Source: SKZT01 sp964478625 (lineage in GTDB: Bacteria > Desulfobacterota > Desulfobacteria > Desulfobacterales > SKZT01). From it: a stretch of 64,000 bases of DNA. The notes below the pieces were generated by a model. It made no database searches. It saw nothing but the letters and a program-made list of their open reading frames with translations, and was not told the DNA's origin. Of this stretch, positions 27,209-36,364 are shown piece after piece. Where the stretch lies: contig CAYZJH010000008.1 of the NCBI GenBank assembly GCA_964478625.1, positions 1-64,000 of the forward strand, in the 5' to 3' direction. Position 1 is the stretch's first letter, and each line of letters starts with the position of its first letter. The position numbers and the translations under genes are program-made.

Positions 27209-28129
27209 TTAAAAAATAAGACTTGATCTGCCGCGAACAGGCCACAGAAAAAATTCAGGATCGGCTTTAAAGCCAACACCTAGTGCACCGTCCTGCATAT
27301 AAAGAGCCCATGCATATCGGGTTTCATATACGCTTGTAGTGCACGACCAATAGAAATCTTCAATATTTTCAAAAGGATGGTTTTCCGGCAAGGCCGGAGA
27401 GTGCATTTTTAGATCAAGCAGACTTTCCAGTTCTCTGATGTGGGGAATTCGCCAGTCATCAAAACCAAAAACATTTCTGCTATTCATCTGAAGTATCATG
27501 TGGCCGGCATCTTTCCAATTGATAACAGTCTGCCCAAAAGAAGCGTTTCGTGTCCAGACAAGTCCGCTCAATCGATCGGTAACCGTATTTTCCCCGACAT
27601 CAAAACGGGGGGTGGGCCATTCGATTCCGGATTGAATTGCTGCATGCTGGTAGGTGTTTTCATCATATGGAATTTCATTGCCCTGGTCGTCATAAGATCT
27701 TTGCTGTCCGGTGCAAAAAACATTCACGGCTTGCTCCTTAATTGGCCTCACAGGCCAAACCATGTACGAAGCATATTTCATTCCCCGATAAACCCGGGCT
27801 CCTCCAAAATGAACATACCAGGCCTGATTCGGAAGTCGTGCACATGTGCTGGCGCTCCAGTAATATCCATGAAATACATTCTCAAACGGGTGACTGGCCG
27901 GCAGGCAGGGATTGATCTGGTCGTGAGAAATGAGGCTGAAGAGTTCTCTGCGATTCGGGAGTCGCCAGTTTGAATATTCCTGATATTTTTCCTCGCTCAG
28001 GGTTTGAACAAAACCAAATGCTTCGGTCCAGGTCATAGGAAATTCGGACAATGAGGCATCACGGCTCCACATTAACCCCGTTTTTCTGTCCAGAACCGTT
28101 TCTTTTTCCACATCAAATCTGGTGTTCAA
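27209..28129 (-). CDS. Tandem DUF1566 (Lcl C-terminal-like) protein
   Basis: 306 residues from a TTG at 28129; no better ATG precedes the first domain. There are two copies of the DUF1566 unit (about 4-130 and 172-300). Each carries 'VxDRxTGLxWxRdAS', 'NWRLPNRRELFSLI' or 'DWRIPHIRELESLL', and 'YYWSAST' or 'FYWSCTT', ending 'WPVR'. The family is usually on exported or surface proteins, but no signal peptide or membrane segment is seen here. It sits 16 bases after fadJ and 37 bases before the acyl-CoA synthetase-GNAT gene. It is probably cotranscribed, although a link to lipid metabolism is not obvious. Confidence 0.85.
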   Translation of the reverse strand: MNTRFDVEKETVLDRKTGLMWSRDASLSEFPMTWTEAFGFVQTLSEEKYQEYSNWRLPNRRELFSLISHDQINPCLPASHPFENVFHGYYWSASTCARLPNQAWYVHFGGARVYRGMKYASYMVWPVRPIKEQAVNVFCTGQQRSYDDQGNEIPYDENTYQHAAIQSGIEWPTPRFDVGENTVTDRLSGLVWTRNASFGQTVINWKDAGHMILQMNSRNVFGFDDWRIPHIRELESLLDLKMHSPALPENHPFENIEDFYWSCTTSVYETRYAWALYMQDGALGVGFKADPEFFLWPVRGRSSLIF

Positions 28130-28145
28130 TTTCGTATCCGGGTTT

Positions 28146-30263
28146 TTAATAAAAAGTCATTTTATTGACAAGATATTCAGTAGGCGAAAATCGGTCACCA
28201 AACATCTCTTTAAAATTTTTCAGGATATTGACAATCGATTTTAATCCGATATCATCAGCCCATTTGCACAGGCCTCCCCTGAAAGGGGGAAATCCCGCAC
28301 CAAAGACCATGCCTGTGTCGATATCCTCAGGGGCACGTATAATTTTTTCTTCAAGACACCGGGAGGCTTCATTGACCATGAGAACCATCATGCGTTGAAT
28401 GATCTGGTTCTCATTTCCTATTTTGGTACCTGGCAATAGTCTCAATATAGCAGGATTAACCACTCTTTTCCGTTTGTTTTGATAAATATAAAAGCCTTTT
28501 TTCCCTTTTTTCCCCAGAAGATTGATTTGTCTGGCCTGTGAGAGAAGGGGGGATGGTTTTAATCGATCCTGAAAGGATATCCCCAAAATGCGCCCAACCT
28601 CTTCCGCAATGTCAATACCGACTTCATCAATCAGCCTGAACGGACCCATGGGCATCCCAAACTTTTTCACAATAAAGTCTATCCATTGAAAATCGTAGCC
28701 TTCCTGAGCAATCAGACAAGCCTCGTTGAGGTAGACGCCTAAAAGACGGTTAACCAAAAAGCCCGGACTATCCTGGACGACGATTGGGGTTTTATTTAAT
28801 TTTTGGGCGAAATGAAAAATGGTTGCTATGGTCTTATCATTGGTAGCATTGCCCCTGATGATTTCTATGAGTGGCATCTTATGGACCGGATTGAAAAAAT
28901 GCATACCACAAACCCTTTCAGGATGCCTGGCTACCTTCTGAAGTTCATTTATCGACAGGGCTGATGTATTAGAAGCAAACACGGCATGGTCAGGCAGAAA
29001 GGCTTCAACCTCTTGTAACACCTGTTTTTTGATAGCCATTTTTTCTGCCACGGCTTCTATAACCAACTGCGTTCGTTGAAAGCCATCGTAACGCAATGTC
29101 CCTGAAATTTTCTCCATTTTTCGTCGTTTTTCGAGCGGTGTGAGACGCCTGTGACGGACAAGATCATTAAAAAGCGATTCCGCATGGTTTAATCCTTTTA
29201 TGACCATCGTATCCGAGATATCTTTCATGCGCACCGGGTAGTCCTTATACGCCAAAAGTTGCACAATGGCCCCACCCATCACACCTGCCCCGAGCACTCC
29301 GATATTTCGGGGTTCTTCAATTTCACTTTTCTTAAAGATGGTAATCTGTTTTTTAGGCCGTTCGCTCAATCTGAAAACATGGAAAAGGTTTTTATGTTCC
29401 TTGGAGGCTGCTGCTTTGGCAAATAAACCAGCTTCGATTTTGAGTCCCTCAACCAAAGGCTTTGAAAGCCCTCGAATCATGGCTTTGATTGCCAAAAGCG
29501 GTGCCGGATAGTTACCAAATGTTTTTTTGAGTACCTGCCGTCTAGCAAGGGTCAGCATAATAAACCGACCGATAAAGTTTTTATCGGTTATCAGTTCAAG
29601 CATACCCCTAGCCTTTTTTTTGCGCGAAACAATATATTTTATCCCCTTGGTTCGAATGATTTCTTCGGCAAATTGTACTGCATAATCATTTAATATGTCA
29701 TCAGGAACGATCTTATCCACGAGGCCGCACTGATAGGCTTTGAAAGCATTATACCCTTTTCCCGTCAGGATCATATCCAATGAATGGCGCAAAGAAATCA
29801 GTCTTGGAAGGCGTTGGGTTCCGCCCCAGCCTGGAAAAATTCCCAGCCTGATTTCTGGAAGGGCAATATTGGCTTTTTCTTTTGCCGCAAGCCGGAAATC
29901 ACATGCCAGGATCATCTCGGTTCCTCCCCCCATACAATGGCCATTGACAGCGGCGATGGTTGGAATATTCAAATCGGTGATTCTGGAAAAGAGCAGTTGG
30001 CCTTTTCTTGAAGCATCCTGGGCATCTGCTTCCGTTGTGATTTTCTCCAATTCATTTAAGTCAGCGCCTGCAATAAATCCATTTTTCTTTGATGAGCAAA
30101 TCACCAGGGCTCTGACTTGAGGGTTTGCTGAAATTTCGGAAAGAGTTTTTTCGAAAGAGGTTAAAAAAGAAGTGCCCAAAACATTCAGGGAAGCGTCCTG
30201 GTTGTCCAGTTTAACAATGGCCACACCGGTTTCGGTTATTTTAAATGGCGTGTGTATGTTCAT
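28146..30263 (-). CDS. fadJ: Fatty acid oxidation complex alpha subunit (enoyl-CoA hydratase/3-hydroxyacyl-CoA dehydrogenase)
   Basis: 705 residues from the ATG at 30263, supported by 'AAAGGA' 6 bases upstream; the longer in-frame start overlaps fadI and is rejected. A crotonase domain (about 1-190) has oxyanion segments 'IAGADLNELEK' and 'GHCMGGGTEMILACDFRLA' and Glu in 'IRLGIFPGWGGTQRL'. A 3-hydroxyacyl-CoA dehydrogenase follows, with Rossmann motif 'GVLGAGVMGGAI' and catalytic 'GMHFFNPVHKMPLIEII'. It carries out the hydration and NAD-linked oxidation steps of beta-oxidation. FadJ (anaerobic type) is favoured over FadB because of its pairing with a FadI-type thiolase. Confidence 0.93.
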   Translation of the reverse strand: MNIHTPFKITETGVAIVKLDNQDASLNVLGTSFLTSFEKTLSEISANPQVRALVICSSKKNGFIAGADLNELEKITTEADAQDASRKGQLLFSRITDLNIPTIAAVNGHCMGGGTEMILACDFRLAAKEKANIALPEIRLGIFPGWGGTQRLPRLISLRHSLDMILTGKGYNAFKAYQCGLVDKIVPDDILNDYAVQFAEEIIRTKGIKYIVSRKKKARGMLELITDKNFIGRFIMLTLARRQVLKKTFGNYPAPLLAIKAMIRGLSKPLVEGLKIEAGLFAKAAASKEHKNLFHVFRLSERPKKQITIFKKSEIEEPRNIGVLGAGVMGGAIVQLLAYKDYPVRMKDISDTMVIKGLNHAESLFNDLVRHRRLTPLEKRRKMEKISGTLRYDGFQRTQLVIEAVAEKMAIKKQVLQEVEAFLPDHAVFASNTSALSINELQKVARHPERVCGMHFFNPVHKMPLIEIIRGNATNDKTIATIFHFAQKLNKTPIVVQDSPGFLVNRLLGVYLNEACLIAQEGYDFQWIDFIVKKFGMPMGPFRLIDEVGIDIAEEVGRILGISFQDRLKPSPLLSQARQINLLGKKGKKGFYIYQNKRKRVVNPAILRLLPGTKIGNENQIIQRMMVLMVNEASRCLEEKIIRAPEDIDTGMVFGAGFPPFRGGLCKWADDIGLKSIVNILKNFKEMFGDRFSPTEYLVNKMTFY

Positions 30264-30274
30264 GATTTTTCCTT

Positions 30275-31561
30275 TTATAATCGTTCGATAATCATGGCGG
30301 CTCCCTGGCCCCCTCCCACACATAAAGTGGCCAAACCGTATTCACAATCCCGACGTTCCATTTCTTTGACCAGAGTCAGCACAAGCCTGGTACCTGAAGC
30401 ACCGATAGGGTGGCCCAGAGCGATAGCCCCTCCATTGACATTTAAAATGTCCCGGTCTATGTCTCCGATAGATTCTGACCTCCCCAGATTTTCCTGAGCA
30501 AATTTCCTGGATGAAAATGCGATTTCATTGGCGATCACCTGAGCAGCAAAGGCTTCATTGAGTTCAATCAACTGAATATTTTTCATGACAAGGCCGGCAC
30601 GATCCAGGGCAATAGGCGTAGCAAAAGCCGGACCCAATCCCATGGTAGACGGATCATTTCCGGCATATCCCCACGACCGTACATAAGCTTTGGGTGTGTA
30701 GCCCTCAGCTTTTGCGAATTCTTCATCCATTAAGATCATGGCAACTGCGCCATCTGTAAGCTGGGAGGAATTTCCGGGTGTGACCGTTCCGAACCGACGA
30801 TCAAAATAAGGTTTTAATTTGGCAAGGGCATCCATGTCCTGGTTGGTGCGATGGCCGTTGTCCTGGGTGATCCGGTCAGGATTTCCACCCGGGTTGAAAA
30901 TGGTCATGACTTCATCTTGAAACAGTCCCTTTTTCCAGGCAGCTGTTACTTTTTGATGGCTTTTCAAAGCAAATTCATCCTGTTGAATTCTGGTTATGCC
31001 AAATTTTTTGGATAACACTTCGGCGGTTTCACCCATATTCAACCCACAATATGTGTCGGTAAGTCCGAGGGCAACGCCTACGACCGGTATAAAATCCCGG
31101 GGATGAAAAGTGGCTGCGGTTTTAAGTTTTCTCCAAATGCTTTTTGAACGTGACAGGTCAGTCATTTTATTTTGAAAGGATTTTTTAAAAAACAAGGGGA
31201 TATGGCTCATACTTTCCACGCCCCCGGCGACGACGACTTTTGCGTGGCCCAATTGGATCATCATGCAGGCTTCGGTAATGGCCTGCATTCCGGCAGCACA
31301 ATTTCGCTGAACCGTGTATGCCGGGATAGACACCGGCAAGCCTGCTTTTAAGGCCGAGGTTCGAGCAATGTTAGGGGCGTCGGCCGGCGGCCCCCCGCAT
31401 CCGATTACAACGTGATTGATTTTTGCTTCATCAATTCCGCTTCGTTCCACAACCTCTCGTATGACATATTTAGACAAATCCGAGGCTTTGATGTCTTTTT
31501 GCAAGGTGTTAAACTTGGTAAATGGAGTCCGAACACCATCAATAATGGCGGTGCGTGACAT
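30275..31561 (-). CDS. fadI: Acetyl-CoA acyltransferase (thiolase), FadI type
   Basis: 428 residues from the ATG at 31561. Another ATG six bases earlier (31567) directly touches the 'AAGGAG' site, so 31561 has the right spacing. Thiolase residues: nucleophile C88 in 'VQRNCAAGMQA', 'NGGAIALGHPIGASG' with the His, and 'CVGGGQGAAM' with the second Cys. It cleaves 3-ketoacyl-CoA to acetyl-CoA. It lies between the UbiB-like gene and fadJ, the usual beta subunit-alpha subunit order of the fadIJ complex. Confidence 0.94.
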   Translation of the reverse strand: MSRTAIIDGVRTPFTKFNTLQKDIKASDLSKYVIREVVERSGIDEAKINHVVIGCGGPPADAPNIARTSALKAGLPVSIPAYTVQRNCAAGMQAITEACMMIQLGHAKVVVAGGVESMSHIPLFFKKSFQNKMTDLSRSKSIWRKLKTAATFHPRDFIPVVGVALGLTDTYCGLNMGETAEVLSKKFGITRIQQDEFALKSHQKVTAAWKKGLFQDEVMTIFNPGGNPDRITQDNGHRTNQDMDALAKLKPYFDRRFGTVTPGNSSQLTDGAVAMILMDEEFAKAEGYTPKAYVRSWGYAGNDPSTMGLGPAFATPIALDRAGLVMKNIQLIELNEAFAAQVIANEIAFSSRKFAQENLGRSESIGDIDRDILNVNGGAIALGHPIGASGTRLVLTLVKEMERRDCEYGLATLCVGGGQGAAMIIERL

Positions 31562-31576
31562 GGTCATCTCCTTGTT

Positions 31577-33229
31577 TTAGTAACGCCTGGTTTTAATAAT
31601 GTTGTATATGAGCCACAAACCTGCGACAGCAGATATGATATAGCCGATGATTCCGATTGCAGGAAATCCGAACAGGAGCGGTTCTACACCTGTTGTGATA
31701 ATCATGGAAGAACCGATAATCATGGCAGCGATGATTATTCCAAATGTCAATCGACTCGATATGTTCTCAAGAGTATTCCTGAGTCCTCCCAGGTTTTTAT
31801 GTTCGAATCTGATATTTAATTCTCCGCGATCGAGTTTTTCAACGATTCGAATAAATCTCTTGTTCAGGTTTCCGCGATAAGTCAGCAGCCTGGAAATTGC
31901 GACCTGAACCTTTTTTATCAGAAATCCCGGTCTGAACCGCTTCGAAGCCGCTTTTCTGAGAAAAGGCTCAGCCTGGGAAATGACATCCAGATCCGGGTAG
32001 ATCAGCCTTGCGGTTCCTTCTGCGGTGATCAATGCCTTAAGCATAACAAAAAGGTCCGGCGGAAGGCGAAGACGATACTCACGTAAAAGATCGGTAATCT
32101 CCAGGATCAATGATCCTAGGTTCAAATCTTTAAGGGGAACTGACAGATAAGAATCAAGAATGTCTATCAAATCTCGTTCCAACCTTCGGTAATCGATCTC
32201 TTCTTCAGCTTTGGTGATCACTAAAAGGGCATCGACCAGTCTTTTGCTGTCCTGATCAACAATAGCAAAAAGAAATTCTATTAAATCGAACCGTTCGCCT
32301 TCAGTTAACCGCCCGACCATGCCCCAATCCAGCATGCACAATACGTGATCTTTGGTAATCAAAAGATTTCCCGGATGAGGATCCGCATGAAAAAATCCGT
32401 CTTCAAGTATCTGTTTTATCGTAACTTTTAAGCCCCTCTTGGCGAGAGGTTCGGGGTTTTCCAGATTTTTGAGATCCAGTTCCTTGAGCTTACTGCCTTC
32501 AATAAGCTCCATAATCAACAGAGATGGCGTACAAAGATCCATAAAAGCCTTTGGGATATAAACACCTTTCATTCCATCCATATTGGCTTTTGCAATGGAC
32601 ATATAGCGTGCTTCACGGTTAAAATTGAGTTCACGCTGTATGTTTCGCCGCGTCAATCGAACAAGACCCGGAAAATCATATATTCTGTATTCTGCAAGTC
32701 GCTCGTGTATCTGATCGGCGATAGTTTCCAGAATATTCAAATCCGTTTCAATGGTGTTACGTATATTAGGGCGTTGAACTTTGACAGCAACTGCTTGTCG
32801 GGTTTCCTTTAATATTGCCCTGTGAACTTGAGACAAGGAAGCCGCTGCGATTGGTTTTTCTTCAAACAATATAAAAAGATCTTCCATGGAACATTGGATA
32901 TTTTCCTCAATAACTCTTCGAATGAAGGAAAACTCGACAGGGGCGACTTCATCCTGGAGTTTGCCGAGTTCTAAAACCAAATCCTTTGGGAGCAAATCTG
33001 AACGAAGGCTCATTATTTGGCCGAATTTGATAAAGGTGGGGCCCAGATCTTCAAGTGCCATACGAAACCTTTCATATGTGCCGAGCCTCTTGTCGACATA
33101 AGAAGATCCTTTTTTTTCATGTTTTCCGGGAAAATCCAAATGTTCGACCATGCCTCCGAACCCGTATTTGATAAGTGTGAAAACAATATCTTTAAAACGG
33201 CCCAGATTGGCAATGGTTTTAATTTTCAC
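31577..33229 (-). CDS. ABC1/UbiB family atypical kinase
   Basis: 550 residues from a GTG at 33229 that overlaps the previous stop by one base. Family signatures: 'KFGQIMSLRSDLLP' (KxGQ), the Ala-rich loop 'AAASLSQVHRA', 'AVKVQRPNI', catalytic 'HADPHPGNLL' and 'MLDWGMVGRL'. Two membrane helices close the protein ('IIIAAMIIGSSMIITTGV', 'IIGYIISAVAGLWLIYNII'). UbiB-type proteins are membrane ATPases needed for ubiquinone or other lipid/quinone handling. Here the partners are a phasin-like gene and beta-oxidation genes, which points to lipid handling; no ubi genes are nearby. Confidence 0.95.
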   Translation of the reverse strand: MKIKTIANLGRFKDIVFTLIKYGFGGMVEHLDFPGKHEKKGSSYVDKRLGTYERFRMALEDLGPTFIKFGQIMSLRSDLLPKDLVLELGKLQDEVAPVEFSFIRRVIEENIQCSMEDLFILFEEKPIAAASLSQVHRAILKETRQAVAVKVQRPNIRNTIETDLNILETIADQIHERLAEYRIYDFPGLVRLTRRNIQRELNFNREARYMSIAKANMDGMKGVYIPKAFMDLCTPSLLIMELIEGSKLKELDLKNLENPEPLAKRGLKVTIKQILEDGFFHADPHPGNLLITKDHVLCMLDWGMVGRLTEGERFDLIEFLFAIVDQDSKRLVDALLVITKAEEEIDYRRLERDLIDILDSYLSVPLKDLNLGSLILEITDLLREYRLRLPPDLFVMLKALITAEGTARLIYPDLDVISQAEPFLRKAASKRFRPGFLIKKVQVAISRLLTYRGNLNKRFIRIVEKLDRGELNIRFEHKNLGGLRNTLENISSRLTFGIIIAAMIIGSSMIITTGVEPLLFGFPAIGIIGYIISAVAGLWLIYNIIKTRRY

Positions 33230-33570
33230 TATGACGACAATCCTTTCTCTTTGGGCACATATCCGACCGCTTCCAGAAGGGTCAGCCTTTTTTCAATATT
33301 ATCCAATTTATCTTTAAGCAATTTCAAATCATGACTGCTTCCGATATTCAGACTGTCCATAGTGCTGCGGACAGCTTCCTTGAATATTTTTTCAAAATCC
33401 CCCCATTGTTTTTCGCCTGCATGGTAAAGGTCGTCAGCAAGTTTTTGAGCATCTTCTTTACTTATTTTAGCGTCTTCAACAAGCTTTCGACAAACTGTCT
33501 CAATTTTTTCCCGTGTTAGTATGACTGCTCCCAAGCCGGTTATCAATCCTTTACGAATGTCTTGAAACAT
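33229..33570 (-). CDS. Phasin-like / PHA granule-associated family protein
   Basis: 113 residues, helical, with a C-terminal coiled-coil-like segment ('LKLLKDKLDNIEKRLTLLEA'). The N-terminal 'MFQDIRKGLITGLGAVILTREKIE' with 'LVEDAKISKEDAQKLADDL' resembles the small PhaI/PhaF-like proteins that often precede ABC1 kinase genes in related bacteria. No PHA synthase is in the window, so a granule role is not shown. Its TAG stop overlaps the GTG start of the UbiB gene (TAGTG), implying coupling. Confidence 0.7.
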   Translation of the reverse strand: MFQDIRKGLITGLGAVILTREKIETVCRKLVEDAKISKEDAQKLADDLYHAGEKQWGDFEKIFKEAVRSTMDSLNIGSSHDLKLLKDKLDNIEKRLTLLEAVGYVPKEKGLSS

Positions 33571-33683
33571 AGAGTCCTCGATTTAATAAGGTATTCATAA
33601 TATTTGAAAGGGCCACCGAATAAGTCTACCAACTGATGATTCTTTTTTCTATTGAATCGCTTCTTATGCGCAAGTACAAAATT

Positions 33684-33713
33684 AGTTTATGAAATTTAAG
33701 GTTCATTAGTCAA
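33684..33713 (-). promoter_or_regulatory. Possible sigma70-type promoter for the phasin-ubiB-fadIJ operon
   Basis: Reading the minus strand, 'TTGACT' (33713-33708), an 18-base spacer and 'TAAACT' (33689-33684) lie about 115 bases before the first ATG of the operon. The -35 box matches 5 of 6 and the -10 box 4 of 6 consensus bases. Confidence 0.35.
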
Positions 33714-33804
33714 GAATTGATGTGAACACGTTACAGAAAAGAGGGGGTAATGGTTTGATTTTCGGAACATGAAAAATCAAACGCTTGTTTATGGTATTAC
33801 GGTT

Positions 33805-34185
33805 TCATTTTGTTTGATTTTTAAGTATGGTGGCGGTCAGTTCTGTTAAATCCTGCGCAGTTGAATCAAGTTTGGAAAGAAAAAATTCCGCTCCGCAACT
33901 GTCGGCTTTCTGTCTGTATTCAGGCAAGTCGTGGTTTGTAAAAATAGCAACGACCACTTCTGGATATTTTTCCTTCAGGTCACGGGTCAAGTCCAAGCCG
34001 TTTTCTTCGGCTAGTTTAATATCCATAAATATCAGGTCGGGACGTTGGTTATCTGCAATGTGCCACATGGTTTCACCGGAGAATGCTTCGGAAATGATTA
34101 CCGAAGGAAACTCAATTTTTAAAATCTCTTTTATGGTGCTACGGAGTAGGGGATTGTCATCTACAATCATTATATGTCCCGTCAT
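33805..34185 (-). CDS. Single-domain response regulator
   Basis: 126 residues from the ATG at 34185, which has 'GGGGAGG' 12 bases upstream; a GTG at 34221 is an alternative. It has receiver residues D9/D10 ('IMIVDDNPLLR'), D55 in 'LIFMDIKLAEENG', and Thr and Lys in 'AIFTNHDL' and 'FFLSKLD'. It resembles NarL-type receivers, but the protein ends without an HTH output domain. No kinase is adjacent, so it is an orphan here. Confidence 0.88.
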   Translation of the reverse strand: MTGHIMIVDDNPLLRSTIKEILKIEFPSVIISEAFSGETMWHIADNQRPDLIFMDIKLAEENGLDLTRDLKEKYPEVVVAIFTNHDLPEYRQKADSCGAEFFLSKLDSTAQDLTELTATILKNQTK

Positions 34186-34410
34186 TTTTTTGAACAGCCT
34201 CCCCTCAGAATTGTTTGCCACAAAATCTGGTTGCCACTGACAAAAAATTCGCCAACTATCCCCTTTTTTAAAGGATAATATAGGTTGACTCTAAAATCTG
34301 TTCAATTTAAAAGAAATAGGGTAAAGGATGTATTTCGATAATTATAAGACTGTACACCAGAGTTTACTACAGCACGTCATTGGTCAGTAAAACAAAATCC
34401 TTCAATCATA

Positions 34411-35589
34411 ATGAATTTAGAACATATTGAAATAAAGCCGGTTATTTTGAGTACCCTTTCCCAATTTGCTGAAGGTTTTGGCGATTCGAACCGTTTTGAA
34501 CAAATAATTCCGATTACGGTATCCCGTGCCCGGGCCCAATCGAAAAATCCTTACGCGAAACCTGACGATATCGTGCTTTTTCTGGCGTTGAAAAACAAAC
34601 AGATTATTGGGTATCTTGGCCGATTTCCGGGAATATTATCATTTAAAAATGATCATTACCGTGTTTTTTGGGGGAGTACTTTTTTCCTAATGGACAAATT
34701 CCGCGGAAAGGGTATCGGAAAGCAACTTTTGGATGCCATGGTTTCTTTGAATCAGGATTTTGTCGTGACCCGTATCACCCCAGAAGCTGATAAAGTGCTC
34801 AAGTGTTATGGAATGAAAGTGTTGGGAGTTCTGAATTATTTTCAGTTTCGTGTTGAAAAGGTGCATTTTTTTAAAGGATTGTTTGGGTATTTTATCAATA
34901 ATGAAAACATTTTCGCTGGAAATAGGCAATGGGCAATGGCGTTGTTAAAAAAGGCTGAGAATTTCATCTACAAGCTTGAAAAGCGTCTATTTTATTCAGC
35001 AATTGACGGATATGCCAATAAACTGTCGCATCACTACCAGGTTCGGGTAACAGATAAGATCTCTGATACCGATTTTGATCAACTGCAGCAGACTCAACAG
35101 CCTTTTTTCTACCGTGGACCGGAACTTATTAATTGGATGATTCAAAACAGGTGGATTCTTTCCAAAAATGAAAATGTCTTGAACATGCGTGGATATTATT
35201 TTTCGGACGTTCGTGAACTTTTCACTTATATTGCCCTGAAACTTTATTGTAAAACCCATCACCATTACAGAGGATTTATCGTTCTTTGCATTTCTTCGAA
35301 CAAAGGCAGAACCATATTGAGAGTATTGGATCATTATTTTAAAACAGACGATGTTATTTCCGGTGCATGCGCCGCGGTGTTTAAGTATGCACAAAAATAC
35401 CAGGCGGATCGTATTGAATTTTCAAATAAGATGGGGTGTTATTTAAACTCTCAAAACTTTTTTAAAAAATTTTTAAAAAAACAACACCGTCACTATCTTT
35501 ACTTTCCAAAAAATATTGACAGCCCTCTGGAACGGCTGAAAAACGAAATCCGGTTCGATTATTGTGACGGAGATACGGCGTTTACATAA
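34411..35589 (+). CDS. GNAT-family acyltransferase with extra C-terminal domain
   Basis: 392 residues. The first 160 are a GNAT domain ('QIIGYLGRFPG', acetyl-CoA loop 'FRGKGIGKQLLDAM'). The second half (about 200-385) looks like a further GNAT/FemAB-like domain with a central 'YRGFIVLCISSNKGR' strand-loop. Such long GNAT proteins occur in exopolysaccharide clusters. The next gene, convergent and 9 bases away, is a polysaccharide deacetylase-like protein, so both may modify the same glycan (inference). A weak 'TTGACT'-17-'TAAAAG' promoter lies about 110 bases upstream (from about 34285). Confidence 0.8.
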   Translation: MNLEHIEIKPVILSTLSQFAEGFGDSNRFEQIIPITVSRARAQSKNPYAKPDDIVLFLALKNKQIIGYLGRFPGILSFKNDHYRVFWGSTFFLMDKFRGKGIGKQLLDAMVSLNQDFVVTRITPEADKVLKCYGMKVLGVLNYFQFRVEKVHFFKGLFGYFINNENIFAGNRQWAMALLKKAENFIYKLEKRLFYSAIDGYANKLSHHYQVRVTDKISDTDFDQLQQTQQPFFYRGPELINWMIQNRWILSKNENVLNMRGYYFSDVRELFTYIALKLYCKTHHHYRGFIVLCISSNKGRTILRVLDHYFKTDDVISGACAAVFKYAQKYQADRIEFSNKMGCYLNSQNFFKKFLKKQHRHYLYFPKNIDSPLERLKNEIRFDYCDGDTAFT

Positions 35590-35598
35590 TTTTTCTTA

Positions 35599-36330
35599 TT
35601 AAGCCAGATAATCAATATCCACACGCCGGTATATTTGTTGGTTATCACCGGATTTTCCATTGTAAAATTGCCTGAAACCATAGCTTTTGAGGATTTCAAC
35701 TAGAACAGGAGAATATTCGTTAAATGGAAAACAATATTTATCCGGCTGAAATCCCAAATTCTTTTCAAACCATGCCAGGCAAGATTCCGTATCAAATTTT
35801 ATATAATCCAGCCATTCGGTTTTTGAGCGTTTTAACAGTTTCTCTCCTGAGTAGGAGTATCCCGGGTAAGCCAGTTTGGAACGCCGGTTCATGGGAGTTG
35901 CATTCCCAATCGGTAAGGGGCAGGCCAGTCGTTCGAGCTTCCATTGGCTCAGAGGCTTTTTTAACGGATGTTCGGTGAGAATAATGTCGTGAAAATGGCT
36001 ATGAGATCCGATAATCACATTTTTCTGTTCGGCGATAATTTCCAATTCCTCAAGTCTCATAAACTGATCGAAGTCGCTTTTTAAAAAAGCCTTATACATA
36101 TAATTTTCAGACCTAACATAAGGTAAGTAGTTCCCATCAAAAGTTTTTCTGGCTTTTCCGGGTTGTATGAAGCTGGTTGCGATAAAGTATATTCGGATAT
36201 TTTGATACGGTTCAAAAAGTGGAAGATAATAATATTGAGAGTATAACCCATCATCAAAAGTCAGCTGATACCTGCTGAGATTCAAGTTCAAAAACTCTTT
36301 TCGGATATTATGGATCATGAGGTTATCCAT
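35599..36330 (-). CDS. Polysaccharide deacetylase-like (NodB fold) protein
   Basis: 243 residues. NodB motifs are recognisable in part: 'LTFDDGLYSQYYYLP' (catalytic Asp pair), 'IGSHSHFHDIIL' (zinc His pair), 'LAYPGYSYSG' and 'YCFPFNEYSPVLVEILKSYG'. There is no signal peptide, so it may act on a cytoplasmic lipid-linked glycan precursor. The active-site aspartates are kept, but MT4/MT5 are divergent, so the substrate may be unusual. Its 3' end converges with the GNAT gene. Confidence 0.8.
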   Translation of the reverse strand: MDNLMIHNIRKEFLNLNLSRYQLTFDDGLYSQYYYLPLFEPYQNIRIYFIATSFIQPGKARKTFDGNYLPYVRSENYMYKAFLKSDFDQFMRLEELEIIAEQKNVIIGSHSHFHDIILTEHPLKKPLSQWKLERLACPLPIGNATPMNRRSKLAYPGYSYSGEKLLKRSKTEWLDYIKFDTESCLAWFEKNLGFQPDKYCFPFNEYSPVLVEILKSYGFRQFYNGKSGDNQQIYRRVDIDYLA

Positions 36331-36364
36331 ATCGTTGACCCGTTGCGATCTGACTGAGATCTCA

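Noticed and set aside
27440..27973. Plus-strand open frame (177 codons) opposite the DUF1566 gene
   Set aside because: Antisense to a conserved repeat, with no motif; the minus-strand DUF1566 copies explain the region.
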